DNA from: Candidatus Bilophila faecipullorum
GTDB taxonomy: Bacteria; Desulfobacterota; Desulfovibrionia; Desulfovibrionales; Desulfovibrionaceae
Reading direction: 5' to 3'
NCBI GenBank assembly: GCA_944326695.1
Contig: CALVEZ010000006.1
Coordinates: 1 to 64,000, forward strand
DNA length: 64,000 nucleotides
Shown piece after piece: positions 52,708-62,494 of this stretch. Made by a program: the position numbers and the translations under genes. The notes below the pieces were generated by a model, which was not told the origin of the DNA, ran no database searches, and saw only the letters and a list, made by a program, of their open reading frames with translations. The first letter of the stretch is position 1. The number at the start of each line of letters is the position of its first letter.

Positions 52708-52890
52708 ATTGGCTGCATCTTCCTGCTATTTGAAGTGAAACTGTTTTCACGGCTTTTGCGTAGAGGGTCCGCCGCGCCGATGACGCGTCTTTTCTTTTGG
52801 CTCTGTCATAGCAAAAGGTTGTTATTTTATTTCATGTAATTTAAGTGAGATACTGAGGAGAACTTTTTTCGTCACAGAGTTCACCACAAG

Positions 52891-53145
52891 ATGTCTCTCA
52901 AAAACTCAATAAAATCAATTACTGTGAACTTGCATCAACCAAATGCTATGATAGAGCCTTTCTTTTTGGTTCCGTCACAGGAAACGCTAGACGGTTTTTT
53001 AGCCCCCCCGGAACTTCAGACGCTTTCACTCGTATTGAGGCAAGAGGCTCCGCAATACGAAAACACTCGTCCGTATTACTCTGAAATCACAGAGGAAAGA
53101 ACAGTCAACTGCCATGACGGAACGTTCCTTCTTGTCCGCGCATGA
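52891..53145 (+). CDS. Hypothetical small protein in AT-rich DNA
   Basis: 84 aa, unrecognised. The reading frame lies in a stretch (about 52720-53150) that is much richer in A and T than its neighbours. Soluble composition with no signal peptide; contains FLVPSQETLDGFLAPPELQ and ENTRPYYSEITEER. No good ribosome site precedes the ATG. Composition suggests either foreign DNA or a promoter-rich gap; it may not be expressed. Confidence 0.3.
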   Translation: MSLKNSIKSITVNLHQPNAMIEPFFLVPSQETLDGFLAPPELQTLSLVLRQEAPQYENTRPYYSEITEERTVNCHDGTFLLVRA

Positions 53146-53197
53146 GGTTCCGAGCCTTCCTCCCGACAGGGAACGCCGCTGCGCCTCCCCCGCCCTC

Positions 53198-53298
53198 TTA
53201 TAAAAGTCTTTGGAAGAGGAGGGGATGGGGTTTGGGGAAGGGGAGGAGAAAGCTTTTCTTCAGAAAAGTTTCTCCTCCCCTTCCCCAATCTTCTCTTC
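53198..53298 (-). repeat. Family A terminator-like repeat, copy after pepA
   Basis: In minus-strand reading, TTGGGGAAGGGGAGGAGAAA lies just past the pepA stop codon, then CTTTTCTGAAGAAAAG core and TTTCTCCTCCCCTTCCCC arm, then AAACCCCATCCCC and TCCAAAGACTTTTAT. Stem changes are compensated on both arms relative to other copies. Confidence 0.88.
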
Positions 53299-53300
53299 CC

Positions 53301-54809
53301 TTACTTCGTATTCGCCAGCTCAATCAGCGTGCGGACGGCAAAGCCCGTCCCACCCGCCGGGCAGTTGGGAATCTTGCGGGTGACGAAGCCCGGCCCGGCG
53401 ATGTCGAGATGGGCCCAGCTTCCGTCAAAGGTGATGAACTGCTTGAGGAAGACCGCCGCGCTGCACGCGCCGCCCGCGCGGGTCCCGGCGTTGGCGAAGT
53501 CGGCGGTTTCGCTCTTGAGCAGCTCGAAATAGCGGTCCCAGAGGGGCAGCGGCCAGTAGGGTTCGCCCACCAGATCGCCGAGGTCCTTGATGCGTTGGGC
53601 AAGGGTGGCGTCCTGACAGAAAAGGCCCGCCACGTCGTCCCCGAGGGCCACGACGCAGGCACCGGTGAGGGTGGCCACATCCACGATCATGGAGGGATTC
53701 CAGCGCTGCTGGGCGTAGGTCAGGGCGTCGCAGAGCACGAGGCGGCCCTCGGCGTCGGTGTTGACGATTTCCACGGTCTTGCCGCTCAGGGTCTTCACCA
53801 CGTCGCCCGGACGGGTGGCGCGGGCGTCGGGCATGTTCTCGGCGCAGGCCATGAGGCCGATGACGCGACGGGGCGTCTCAAGCTGGCCGAGAGCCTCAAA
53901 AAGGCCCATGACGGCGGCGGCACCGCCCATGTCGCCCTTCATCTCCCACATGCCGGCGGCGGGCTTGATGCAGATGCCGCCGCTGTCAAAGGTGATGCCC
54001 TTGCCCACCACCACGAGGGGCGCTTCGTCGGCGTGCCCGGCCGGGGCGTGTTCCAGAACGATCAGGCGCGGCTCGTTGACCGATCCCGCACCCACGGCGG
54101 CTAGGGCGCCCATGCCGAGGGATTCGATGTCGTCGCGTTCCAGCACTTCGCAGTTCATGTCATGGCGGCGGGCCAGCTTGCGGGCTTCTTCGGCCATGTC
54201 TTCGGGCGTAAGGCGGTTGGCGGGCGCGTTGGCCAGATTACGGGCCAGTATGACGGCTTCGGCATGGCTTTCGCCGCGCCGGGCCGCAAGGCGCGGGACG
54301 TCCGGGACGCTCGCGTCGCAGAAGAGCAGGCCCAGCCAGCGGGGATCGGCCTCTTCGGGCTCCTTGGACTTGAACGCCTTGTTGCGCCACAGGCCGAGCA
54401 TGGCGGCGCAGACGATTTCCTCAATGGTACGCTCCACGTCAGCGTTGAAGCGGGCAAGGCCGGTAACGGGCAGGCCCAGCGTGTCCACGCCAAGCTCGCG
54501 GCAACGCACCGCGGCGGCCCCGGCTCCCTTGCGGAGTTCCTCAAGCGTTTCGGGGAAGGTCAGCTTGTCGAGCTTGCCGAGGCCCACGGCCACGGCGCGG
54601 GAGAGGGGGTGCGCGGGCGGGCCGTAGATGACGCCCATTTCACCCTTCTTGCCCCGGAAGTCGCGCAGGCCCGGCGCGATGGACAGCCACGGCGCGGCTT
54701 CCAGCAGCTCGGGATACGCCTTTTCCAGTTTTTCGCCTTCCGACAGGAACACGATCACCGCGCCTGCCGACCACTGTTCCGGCCCTCCGGCCTGAAAACG
54801 CAATTCCAT
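53301..54809 (-). CDS. pepA: Leucyl aminopeptidase (M17)
   Basis: 502 aa. The M17 signature NTDAEGRL is present; VVGKGITFDSGGICIKP gives the two-metal-site lysine and aspartates; EMKGDMGGAAAV follows. The N-terminal macrodomain-like part is about 160 residues. It removes N-terminal amino acids, preferring leucine; in some bacteria PepA also binds DNA. AAAGGAG precedes the ATG. Monocistronic, with a family A repeat at the end. Confidence 0.95.
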   Translation of the reverse strand: MELRFQAGGPEQWSAGAVIVFLSEGEKLEKAYPELLEAAPWLSIAPGLRDFRGKKGEMGVIYGPPAHPLSRAVAVGLGKLDKLTFPETLEELRKGAGAAAVRCRELGVDTLGLPVTGLARFNADVERTIEEIVCAAMLGLWRNKAFKSKEPEEADPRWLGLLFCDASVPDVPRLAARRGESHAEAVILARNLANAPANRLTPEDMAEEARKLARRHDMNCEVLERDDIESLGMGALAAVGAGSVNEPRLIVLEHAPAGHADEAPLVVVGKGITFDSGGICIKPAAGMWEMKGDMGGAAAVMGLFEALGQLETPRRVIGLMACAENMPDARATRPGDVVKTLSGKTVEIVNTDAEGRLVLCDALTYAQQRWNPSMIVDVATLTGACVVALGDDVAGLFCQDATLAQRIKDLGDLVGEPYWPLPLWDRYFELLKSETADFANAGTRAGGACSAAVFLKQFITFDGSWAHLDIAGPGFVTRKIPNCPAGGTGFAVRTLIELANTK

Positions 54810-55085
54810 TGAAACGGCTCCTTTTAAGGGACGAGGACGTGGAACGGGGGAAGCGAAAACATGAAGCTCGCAAAGCTGCGGGCTTTCCTTTCCCTTGTTC
54901 CGTCTCTTTCCTCAGATGTTGATGTTTATTCCGGTCGAGGGCCGTGACGTCTCCCACTGGGGAGAACGGCGACGCTGCCCATCCGTTTTGCTTGTTTCCT
55001 TCGTGCCGCACTCTGATGTGCCGTGGGCGGCGGTGAGGCCGCCTTTCTCCATTGATCCCTTCGGCTTTTTCGCAGCCCCTTTTCG

Positions 55086-56486
55086 CTATTCCGAAGAAAT
55101 CCCGTAGCCTTTGAGCTTCCGATGCAGGTAGCTGCGCTCAAGGCCGATGGTTTCCGCGAGACGGGTGATGTTGCCGCCGCACTCGTGGAGCTTGGCTTCG
55201 AGATAGCGGGCCTCGAAAACGGCGCGGGCCTTCTTGAAGTCGAGATCGGGATCGAGCACTTCGGATTCGGGGAGGAAGGCGGGCTCGCAGGCGGCGGGGG
55301 CTTCCTCCGGCTGGCTGACGGGAGCGGCAAGGGCCATTTCCGGGGGGAGATCGACGGGCAGGACGCTACGGCCTCCGTAGAGGATGACCATGCGTTCGGC
55401 AAAGTTGCGCAGTTCCCGGACGTTGCCCGGCCATTGGTAGCGCAGCAGGCGTTCGAGCGTTTCCGGGGCGTAGTGGGGCGGCTTGCAGCCGTGCACGCGG
55501 CAGAGCCCTTCCGTGAAGGCGGAGAGGAGCAGTTCAACGTCGTTCCCGCGCTCGCGCAGGGGAGGCAGGTGGAGGGGCACGACCCGCAAACGGTAGTAGA
55601 GGTCTTCGCGGAAGGTGCCTTCGGCGATGGCCTCCTCTAGGTTTTTGTTCGTCGCGGCGATGACCCGCACGTTCACCTTGATGGTCCGCGTGCCGCCGAC
55701 GCGCTCGAAGGACTGCTCCTGAAGGATGCGCAGGATTTTCGCCTGCGTTTTCAGGCTCATGTCTCCGATTTCATCCAGAAAGAGGGTGCCGTTGTTGGCC
55801 ATTTCAAAGCGGCCGGGCCGGGCCTGATCCGCACTGGTGAAGGCCCCCTTTTCGTGGCCGAAAAGTTCGCTCTCGATGAGTTCTTCCGGGATGGCGGCGC
55901 AGTTGACGGCGATCATGGGGGCGTCGGAACGTTTGCTTCCGGCATGGAGGGCGCGGGCGGCCAGTTCCTTGCCGGTCCCGTTCTCGCCGGTGAGCAGGAC
56001 CCAGACGTCGGTGGGGGCGACGCGGGACAGCAGTTCCCGGAATTTGAGCATGACCGGGGACTGGCCGATAAGCTCGTCCTGTTCCGGGAGCGACGTGCGC
56101 AGCGCCTGATTTTCCCGGCGCAGGGACCCGGCCTCAAGCGCACGGGCCGCCACGATGACCACCTTTTCGAGAGAGAGGGGCTTTTCGATAAAGTCGTAGG
56201 CCCCCTGCTGGATGGCGGCGACGGCGGTTTCGATGGTGCCGTGGCCGGAGATCATAACTACGGGCAGGCCGGGATGATTGGCCTTGAGCTGCGTTTGCGC
56301 GGTCAGGCCGTCCATGCCCGGAAGCCAGATGTCGAGGAAAACGAGGTCCGGGCTTTGCGTATCCGCCACGGTCAGCCCTTCTTCCGCCGTCGCCGCTTCG
56401 AGCACTTCGTAGCCCTCATCCTCAAGGATGCCGCGCAGGGAAAAGCGGATGGGCTCCTCGTCGTCGATGATCAGAATGCGTGCCAT
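55086..56486 (-). CDS. Sigma-54-dependent response regulator, NtrX-like, GAFTSA variant
   Basis: 466 aa from the ATG at 56486 (GAGGAG upstream). Receiver with DD(E) at 8-10 and phospho-acceptor D52 (VFLDIWLPG), AAA+ domain with Walker A GENGTGKE at about 166-173, and a Fis-type helix-turn-helix (AETIGLERSYLHRKLKGYG). The sigma-54 contact loop reads GAFTSA (about 213-218), not GAFTGA. No histidine kinase is adjacent, so it is an orphan in this window. It follows the gdx gene by 26 bp and may be read through from it. Confidence 0.9.
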   Translation of the reverse strand: MARILIIDDEEPIRFSLRGILEDEGYEVLEAATAEEGLTVADTQSPDLVFLDIWLPGMDGLTAQTQLKANHPGLPVVMISGHGTIETAVAAIQQGAYDFIEKPLSLEKVVIVAARALEAGSLRRENQALRTSLPEQDELIGQSPVMLKFRELLSRVAPTDVWVLLTGENGTGKELAARALHAGSKRSDAPMIAVNCAAIPEELIESELFGHEKGAFTSADQARPGRFEMANNGTLFLDEIGDMSLKTQAKILRILQEQSFERVGGTRTIKVNVRVIAATNKNLEEAIAEGTFREDLYYRLRVVPLHLPPLRERGNDVELLLSAFTEGLCRVHGCKPPHYAPETLERLLRYQWPGNVRELRNFAERMVILYGGRSVLPVDLPPEMALAAPVSQPEEAPAACEPAFLPESEVLDPDLDFKKARAVFEARYLEAKLHECGGNITRLAETIGLERSYLHRKLKGYGISSE

Positions 56487-56512
56487 AACGCTCCTCGTTC
56501 CGCCGCGCGTCC

Positions 56513-56833
56513 TCAGGCGTCGGAAAGCAGTTTCAGACCCGCGATGCCCGCCACAATCAGGGCGATGCACGCAAGGCGCGCCGGAGAAGCCGATTCTCCG
56601 AAGAGCAGTATGCCGAGCAGGGCGGTCCCCACGGCCCCGATGCCCGTCCATACCGCGTAGGCAGTGCCGATGGGGAGGTGCTTCAAGGCCGCCGCCAAAA
56701 GGAAAAAGCTCAGCCCCATCAGGGCCACGGTGATGACCGATGGCCAAAACCTCGTGAATCCGTGAGAACTTTTCAGGCCCACGGCCCAGCCTACCTCGAA
56801 AAGTCCGGCAAGCGCCAACAAGAACCAGTGCAT
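56513..56833 (-). CDS. gdx: Small multidrug resistance family guanidinium exporter (Gdx/SugE type)
   Basis: 106 aa, four helices. The active-site glutamate lies in helix 1 ([16 protein letters not shown]), followed by [29 protein letters not shown] is the helix-3 form of Gdx/SugE proteins rather than EmrE. Gdx exchanges guanidinium for protons. The assignment is supported by a guanidine-II-like riboswitch just upstream. GAGGTG precedes the ATG. Confidence 0.88.
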   Translation of the reverse strand: MHWFLLALAGLFEVGWAVGLKSSHGFTRFWPSVITVALMGLSFFLLAAALKHLPIGTAYAVWTGIGAVGTALLGILLFGESASPARLACIALIVAGIAGLKLLSDA

Positions 56834-56854
56834 ACGTCACCTCGTCGTGCGGTT

Positions 56855-56903
56855 GTCGAGGCCGTCCCCGGTTCGTGTATCGCCGTCGGGTCGTCCCGGC
56901 GGG
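56855..56903 (-). promoter_or_regulatory. Probable guanidine-II (mini-ykkC) riboswitch
   Basis: On the minus strand two small hairpins have ACGR loops: CGGG-ACGA-CCCG (56887-56898) and CGGGG-ACGG-CCTCG (56857-56870, one G-U pair), joined by a 16-base linker. The second is about nine bases before the GAGGTG ribosome site of the exporter gene. Paired ACGR hairpins next to a ribosome site in front of a Gdx gene are the hallmark of this class, in which guanidine frees the site. The rest of 56904-57337 holds no gene. Confidence 0.72.
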
Positions 56904-57337
56904 AGGGGAGTCAGCCGTCCCCGGGCAGAAGATAGCGTTTTTCAGACGCAAGCTCCAGCGGCGCGGCGGGAGCCGTTCCCACCAAAGAAGGCGTTCCCGC
57001 TATGCAAGGCGCTCCGTTTTGTCTCCAAGGAAACCATCGCTGGCCTTCCGTAAGGAATGAGGAACAAGCCGCCTCCCCCAAGGCATGAAAACGATGTTTC
57101 CCCGCATCCCGTTTCACACGGCACGGAAAACGCCGCCAAGCCCGGTAAAAACGTCAGCCAATCCGCGTGAAAGCGACAGTATTTTTCTGCTGGCAAAACG
57201 TTTTCGCGTCCTTCCCCCGCACTCGGGCCTCTGCTCCTTCCCAGCCTTTCCAAGGGGTTTCCGTCATGCACCTCTTCCAGCGCACATTCTTTTTTTCCCC
57301 AATACCCCGATTTTTCCGCAAAACCCCGACGCTCAGC

Positions 57338-57463
57338 CGGAACGGACTCCCGTCGCGCGGCCTCCCCATCAGTCGAAAGTCTTGGGAGGGAGAGGGGAGG
57401 GTTTGGGAGGGGAGAGGGAACCTTTCTGGAGAAAGGTTCCCTCTCCCCTCCCAATCTTTCCCC
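57338..57463 (-). repeat. Family A terminator-like repeat, copy after lon
   Basis: In minus-strand reading, TTGGGAGGGGAGAGGGAACC directly follows the lon stop codon, then TTTCTCCAGAAA core, GGTTCCCTCTCCCCTCCC arm, AAACCCTCCCCTCTCCC and CAAGACTTTCGACTG, then the outer segment with CCGCGCGACGGGAG also found at 39533-39568. One of the two longest copies. Confidence 0.9.
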
Positions 57464-59932
57464 CTACTGCGCGGTCGCCACCGCAGGCTCATGGTGGCGG
57501 CGCAGGGATTCGATGAGGGAGGGGCTGTCGCTGTCGTCCCAGATGGCGTCAGTGGGCGCGTCGAGGGCGATGGGCAAGACTTCGTCTATATGGTCCACCA
57601 GCTCGATGTGCAGCGTCTCCAGAATTTCGTCGGGCACTTCCTTGAGGTCCTTGGCGTTGTCCCGGGGTACGATCACGGTCGCCATACCCGCGCGGCTGGC
57701 GGAGAGGAGCTTTTCACGCAGACCACCGATGGGCAGCACCCGCCCGCGCAGGGTGACTTCCCCGGTCATGGCCACGTCGTAGCGGACCGGGATGCCGAGC
57801 AGGGCCGAGACGAGGCTTGTGGTGATGGCGATGCCCGCCGAGGGGCCGTCCTTGGGCGTCGCGCCTTCGGGGAAGTGCGTATGGATGTCGATTTCGCTGT
57901 GGAAATTGGGTTTCAGGCCAAGGGCCGTCCCTCGTGAGCGGACGTAGGAAAGCGCGGCCTTGGCCGACTCGCTCATGACCTCGCCGATTTTGCCGGTCGT
58001 GACCACGTTGCCCTTGCCGGGCATGATTACCGTCTCCACGGTGAGGAGCACGCCGCCGACGCCGGTATAGGCCAGCCCGTTGACCACGCCGACCTTGGAC
58101 GCCTTCTCGTTTTCGTCGAGGCGGTATTTCTTCACCCCGAGATAGCGTTCCAGATCGTCCGGGGCGATGATCACCTGCTGATCGAGATCGTTTTCCTCCA
58201 CCAGCTTGATGGCCGTCTTGCGGCAGAGCGCGCCGATTTCCCGCTCAAGGCCGCGCACGCCCGCCTCGCGGGTATAGGAGCGGATGACCTCGTTGAGGGT
58301 TTCCTCGGGCAGCTCCACGTTGCCGGGCTTGAGGCCGTGCTCCGCGATCTGGCGCGGGAGCAGGAAGTCACGGGCAATGTGCTTTTTCTCTATCTCCAGA
58401 TAGCTGGAAAGCTCGATGATTTCCATGCGGTCCTGAAGCGGGGCCGGGATGCTGTGCAGGGAGTTCGCCGTGGTGATGAAAAAGACCTTGGACAGATCGT
58501 AATCAATATCCAGATAATGATCGTTGAACGCCTTGTTCTGCTCGGGATCGAGGACTTCAAGGAGGGCGGAGGCGGGATCGCCGCGATAGTCCGAACTCAT
58601 CTTGTCGATTTCGTCGAGGCAGAAAAGCGGATTGCTGGATTTGGCGCGCTTCAGGGCCATGATGATTTTGCCCGGCATGGCCCCCACGTAGGTGCGGCGA
58701 TGCCCGCGGATTTCCGCCTCGTCGCGCACGCCGCCGAGGGAGAGGCGCACGTATTCGCGTCCGGTGGCGCGGGCCACGGACTTGGCGAGGGAGGTCTTGC
58801 CCACGCCGGGAGGCCCGACGAGGCAGAGGATGGGGCCCTTGAGCGCGTTGGTCAGCTTCTGCACGGCGAGGAATTCGAGGATGCGCTGCTTGGGCTTTTC
58901 AAGGCCGAAATGCTCATCGTCGAGGATGGCCCGCGCTTCGGGGATGTCGAGAGCGGTTTCGCGCATCTCGTTCCACGGCAGTTCCAGAATCCAGTCGAGA
59001 TAGTTGCGGACAATGGCGTATTCCGACGAGGCCGGGGCCATCATGCGCAGCTTCTTGAGTTCGGACAGGCCCTTTTCGCGGGCTTCCTCCGGCATGTTCC
59101 TGGCCTTGAGCTGTTGCTCAAGCTCGGCTATCTCGGCCTGCGGGTCGTCGTCGCGGCCCATTTCCTTGTTGATGGCCTTGATCTGCTCGGAGAGGTAGTA
59201 TTCACGCTGGTTCTTGTCCATCTGGTCCTTGATGCGGCTCTTGATGCGCCGCTCCATGGAAACCAGCTCCATTTCGGTATTCAGGAACTCATAGATTTTT
59301 TCCAGCCGCTTCGCCGGATCGAGCAGTTCCAGCGCCTCCTGCTTTTTGGCGTATTCGATTTTGAGCAGGGGGAGGATGGTGTCCGCGAACTGCCCGGCGT
59401 CGCGCAGGCCCGCTGCGGCAGAGAGGAAATCCGGGGTGATTTTTTTGTTGATATGGGCGTATTCCGCAAGGATTTCGCGGGTGGCGCGCATGAGGGCCTC
59501 GGTTTCGGGGCTTTCGTGGCGCAGCACGGGCAGGGGCGCCACCACGACGCGGGGGAAGGCCGCCGGGCCGAAGGGGTTTTCGGCGTCACCGGGTTCCAGC
59601 GGTCTCCAGCGGATGCGGTAGAGGCCCTCGAAGGTGGCCTTGATCGGCCCTTCGGGGAGGCGGGTGTACTGGAGCACGCGCCCGACCACCCCGACCTCGT
59701 AGAGATCGGCCGGGCTTGGCGTTTCCAGCGCCGACTCGCGCTGCGTGATGAAGCAGATGCGCTTGCCGTAATCGGCCACGGCGGCTTCGATGGCCTTGAC
59801 CGAGGCCGCGCGGCCCACGAGGAGGGGCATGATCGAGTGCGGCGACATGACCACCTCCCGCAAGGGCATGAGCGGCAGCTCGAATCCCTCGAATCTGGCG
59901 TTGCTGGTGATGGCGTCGTTCGTATCGTTCAT
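57464..59932 (-). CDS. lon: ATP-dependent protease Lon
   Basis: 822 aa from the ATG at 59932 (AAAGGAG). N-terminal substrate domain ([20 protein letters not shown]), coiled-coil middle, AAA+ module with Walker A GPPGVGKT and [12 protein letters not shown], and the Ser-Lys protease domain with [14 protein letters not shown] (catalytic Ser) followed by the lysine near [10 protein letters not shown]. It degrades misfolded and regulatory proteins. Fourth gene of the tig-clpP-clpX-lon block, but separated from clpX by a hairpin-rich 508 bp. Confidence 0.96.
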   Translation of the reverse strand: MNDTNDAITSNARFEGFELPLMPLREVVMSPHSIMPLLVGRAASVKAIEAAVADYGKRICFITQRESALETPSPADLYEVGVVGRVLQYTRLPEGPIKATFEGLYRIRWRPLEPGDAENPFGPAAFPRVVVAPLPVLRHESPETEALMRATREILAEYAHINKKITPDFLSAAAGLRDAGQFADTILPLLKIEYAKKQEALELLDPAKRLEKIYEFLNTEMELVSMERRIKSRIKDQMDKNQREYYLSEQIKAINKEMGRDDDPQAEIAELEQQLKARNMPEEAREKGLSELKKLRMMAPASSEYAIVRNYLDWILELPWNEMRETALDIPEARAILDDEHFGLEKPKQRILEFLAVQKLTNALKGPILCLVGPPGVGKTSLAKSVARATGREYVRLSLGGVRDEAEIRGHRRTYVGAMPGKIIMALKRAKSSNPLFCLDEIDKMSSDYRGDPASALLEVLDPEQNKAFNDHYLDIDYDLSKVFFITTANSLHSIPAPLQDRMEIIELSSYLEIEKKHIARDFLLPRQIAEHGLKPGNVELPEETLNEVIRSYTREAGVRGLEREIGALCRKTAIKLVEENDLDQQVIIAPDDLERYLGVKKYRLDENEKASKVGVVNGLAYTGVGGVLLTVETVIMPGKGNVVTTGKIGEVMSESAKAALSYVRSRGTALGLKPNFHSEIDIHTHFPEGATPKDGPSAGIAITTSLVSALLGIPVRYDVAMTGEVTLRGRVLPIGGLREKLLSASRAGMATVIVPRDNAKDLKEVPDEILETLHIELVDHIDEVLPIALDAPTDAIWDDSDSPSLIESLRRHHEPAVATAQ

Positions 59933-60189
59933 GCTGGCTCCTTTAGAGGGTGCGGAATCGGAAAAAAGCGTGACGGGGAAGGCGGATGCCCTCCCCGGCC
60001 TGCCTGTCGCGCGGACGTGCCGCGTTTTCGGCAAGCGGGGGCGGCCTTCCCGCCGGCTCCCGCCTGCGGTCGGCAGGGACCGGCTGCCTTCCCCGCTTTT
60101 TCGCGGCGGGGAGGCGGGAAACGGGAGGGAGGCCGCTCTTGTTGCGGGGTGCCCGGGGAGGGCGGCTTGCGACGCGCCGAGCCCCTGGA
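59933..60189. other. Upstream region of lon, no gene seen
   Basis: GC-rich DNA that must contain the lon promoter (minus strand). No clear heat-shock or sigma-70 promoter pair was found. The hairpin train starts at 60190. Confidence 0.4.
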
Positions 60190-60432
60190 GCCCTTTCACA
60201 TCGAAAGGGCCCTTCGGGGACGAAACGGCGCGGATTCAGGCGGAACCCCGTGTTTTTCTCTTGCTGTCAACGCTGGAATGCGACCTGTCTACTTCCCGGG
60301 CTCCCGAGCCGTTTCATGTTGAAACGACTCTGGCCACAGGCAGATATGGCTTGCCACAAGGTGGCGTTGATTCTGCCAAAACCGACGTTTTGGGGCAGAA
60401 TGCCAACGTTGACTTTCTAAAAAGTCAACGTT
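60190..60432. repeat. Run of five different hairpins between lon and clpX
   Basis: In order: GCCCTTTC-ACATC-GAAAGGGC (60190-60210); CGTTTCA-TGT-TGAAACG with GAG/CTC outside (60306-60330); GCCAC-AAG-GTGGC (60353-60365); ATTCTGCCAAAAC-CGAC with GTTTTGGGGCAGAAT (60370-60401); AACGTTGACTTT-CTAA-AAAGTCAACGTT (60405-60432). The last is a perfect 12-bp stem 8 nt past the clpX stop codon. The arms are unrelated between hairpins and none carries a T tract. Confidence 0.8.
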
Positions 60433-60440
60433 CATCTGCT

Positions 60441-61697
60441 CTAGGAGGCGATGTGCGCTTCCGTATCGTAAATGTACAACGGCGGGGCCTTCTTGTCGAT
60501 GACGGCGTCGTTGATCACGCATTCCTTTACGCCCTGCATGGAGGGAAGCTGATACATGATATCGAGCATGACGCTTTCCATGACGTTGCGCAGGCCGCGC
60601 GCGCCGGTCTTGCGCTCGATGGCCTTGTGAGCGATGGCGCGCAGGGCGTCGGAAGTGAAGCGCAGGGTCACGTTGTCGAGCTCGAAGAGCTTCTGGTACT
60701 GGCGCGTCAGGGCGTTCTTGGGTTCGGTGAGGATGCGGACGAGATCGTCCTCGCCCAGATCGTCCACGTGCGTCAGGACCGGGATGCGACCTACGAATTC
60801 GGGGATGAGCCCGAACTGCACGAGGTCGGCGGGGTGGACCTGTTCAAGAAGTTCCCCGAGGGAGCGTTCCTTCTTGGTTTCCACCTTGGCCCCGAAGCCC
60901 ATGCCGCCGCCGCGCATCCGCTGCTCGACGATCTTGTCCAGCCCGATGAAGGCCCCACCCACGATGAACAGGATGTTCGAGGTATCCATGCGGATGAACT
61001 CCTGCTGCGGGTGCTTGCGGCCGCCCTTGGGGGGGATGTTGGCTTCCGTGCCTTCGATGATCTTGAGCAGCGCCTGCTGCACGCCCTCGCCGGAGACGTC
61101 GCGGGTGATGGAGGGGCCGTCGGCCTTGCGGGAAATCTTGTCGATCTCGTCGATGTAGATGATCCCCTTGCGGGCCGATTCCAGATCGTAGTCGGCGTTT
61201 TGAAGAAGCTGGACGAGGATGTTTTCCACGTCTTCGCCCACATAACCCGCCTCGGTCAGGGTGGTGGCGTCCGCGATGGCGAAGGGCACGCGCAGGATGC
61301 GGGCCAGCGTCTTGGCAAGAAGCGTCTTGCCGCTTCCCGAGGGGCCGACCAGCAGGATGTTGCTCTTTTCAAGCTCCACATCGTCGGCATTCTGGAGGGC
61401 TTCGGCGTAGAAGACGCGCTTGTAGTGGTTGTGCACGGCCACGGCCAGAATCTTCTTGGCCTCGTCCTGCCCGATGACGTATTCGTCGAGGCGGGCCTTG
61501 ATCTCCTGCGGGGTGAGCAGGCGTTCTTCTTCGCGGACCTCTTCGAGGGCTTCGCGGGCCATAAGCTCGTTGCAGGAGGCGACGCACTCATCGCAGATGT
61601 TGACGCCGTCCGGCCCGGTGACGAGATGGGCGACCTGCGATTGCCGTTTGCCGCAGAAGGAGCAGCGCGGTTCGGTGGGGGGTATGGTGTTGGGCAT
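60441..61697 (-). CDS. clpX: ClpX ATPase of the ClpXP protease
   Basis: 418 aa from the ATG at 61697 (AGGAAG upstream). N-terminal C4 zinc domain (CSFCGKRQ and CDEC), Walker [25 protein letters not shown] pore loop region, [11 protein letters not shown]alker B, and GMGFGAKVE, corresponding to the IGF loop that docks on ClpP. It unfolds tagged proteins and feeds them to ClpP. Starts 8 nt after clpP on the same strand. Confidence 0.97.
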   Translation of the reverse strand: MPNTIPPTEPRCSFCGKRQSQVAHLVTGPDGVNICDECVASCNELMAREALEEVREEERLLTPQEIKARLDEYVIGQDEAKKILAVAVHNHYKRVFYAEALQNADDVELEKSNILLVGPSGSGKTLLAKTLARILRVPFAIADATTLTEAGYVGEDVENILVQLLQNADYDLESARKGIIYIDEIDKISRKADGPSITRDVSGEGVQQALLKIIEGTEANIPPKGGRKHPQQEFIRMDTSNILFIVGGAFIGLDKIVEQRMRGGGMGFGAKVETKKERSLGELLEQVHPADLVQFGLIPEFVGRIPVLTHVDDLGEDDLVRILTEPKNALTRQYQKLFELDNVTLRFTSDALRAIAHKAIERKTGARGLRNVMESVMLDIMYQLPSMQGVKECVINDAVIDKKAPPLYIYDTEAHIAS

Positions 61698-61705
61698 CGT
61701 TCTTC

Positions 61706-62329
61706 CTATTCGGACCGTTCGGCGAGCAGGTCGCGGCGGGAGGTGAGCACTTTGTCCACCAGACCGTAGTCGCGGGCCATTTCGGCGGTCATGAAGTTGT
61801 CGCGCTCGGTGTCCTGAGCGATTTTTTCCACGGGCTGGCCGGTGTGCCTGGCCAGGAGGCCGTTCAGGGTTTCGCGCATCCGCAGGATTTCGCGGGCGTG
61901 GATGTCGATGTCGGTTGCCTGTCCCTGAAAGCCGCCGAGGGGCTGGTGGATCATCACCTGGCTGTTGGGCAGGGCATAGCGCATCCCCTTGTTGCCCGCG
62001 CTGAGCAGGAACGCCCCCATGCTGGCGGCGCGGCCCATGCACACGGTAGCCACGGGCGGAGTGATGTAGTTCATGGTGTCGTAGATGGCCATGCCCGCCG
62101 TGACGGAACCGCCGGGGCTGTTGATGTAGAGGTAGATTTCCTTTTCCGGGTCCTGCGATTCGAGGAAGAGGAGCTGTGCGCAGACGACGGCGGCCACCTG
62201 ATCGTTGACCTCGGTGCCAAGGAGCACGATGCGGTCTTTCAGCAGGCGTGAGAAGATGTCGTAGGTCCGCTCAATGCGCCCGGACGTTTCCACGACGTAG
62301 GGGATGGTCATATCGAGAATATCTTGCAT
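61706..62329 (-). CDS. clpP: ClpP protease subunit
   Basis: 207 aa. The catalytic serine lies in [14 protein letters not shown] and the histidine in [12 protein letters not shown]; the aspartate lies in the C-terminal handle. The ATG at 62329 is used because GGAG stands before it; the [11 protein letters not shown] start six codons later, common in homologues, has no ribosome site. It forms the two-ring peptidase with ClpX. Confidence 0.97.
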   Translation of the reverse strand: MQDILDMTIPYVVETSGRIERTYDIFSRLLKDRIVLLGTEVNDQVAAVVCAQLLFLESQDPEKEIYLYINSPGGSVTAGMAIYDTMNYITPPVATVCMGRAASMGAFLLSAGNKGMRYALPNSQVMIHQPLGGFQGQATDIDIHAREILRMRETLNGLLARHTGQPVEKIAQDTERDNFMTAEMARDYGLVDKVLTSRRDLLAERSE

Positions 62330-62436
62330 GATAACTCCATTTCAATGAGGGGTGGCAACGTTTCCCCTGACAGATAAGCACGATTGCGCGCTTGTCTCGC
62401 GCCGTGCGGGGAAAAAAAGTGCTGCTTGGTTCTACA

Positions 62437-62466
62437 ATAAAAAGGGGAGTGCGCACACTCCCCTTT
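62437..62466 (-). terminator. Intrinsic terminator after tig
   Basis: AAAGGGGAGTG and CACTCCCCTTT are perfect eleven-base arms around a four-base loop. On the minus strand the hairpin is followed by TTATTG, giving a continuous T-rich end. It separates tig from clpP, so clpP probably has its own promoter at 62330-62436. Confidence 0.85.
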
Positions 62467-62494
62467 GGAAATCGGTATGGCCGAGGGCCCGTGA

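Noticed and set aside
56905..56925. A third ACGG hairpin upstream of the guanidine-II element
   Set aside because: GGGG and CCCC could pair, but the loop is much longer than ACGR, so it was not counted as part of the riboswitch.
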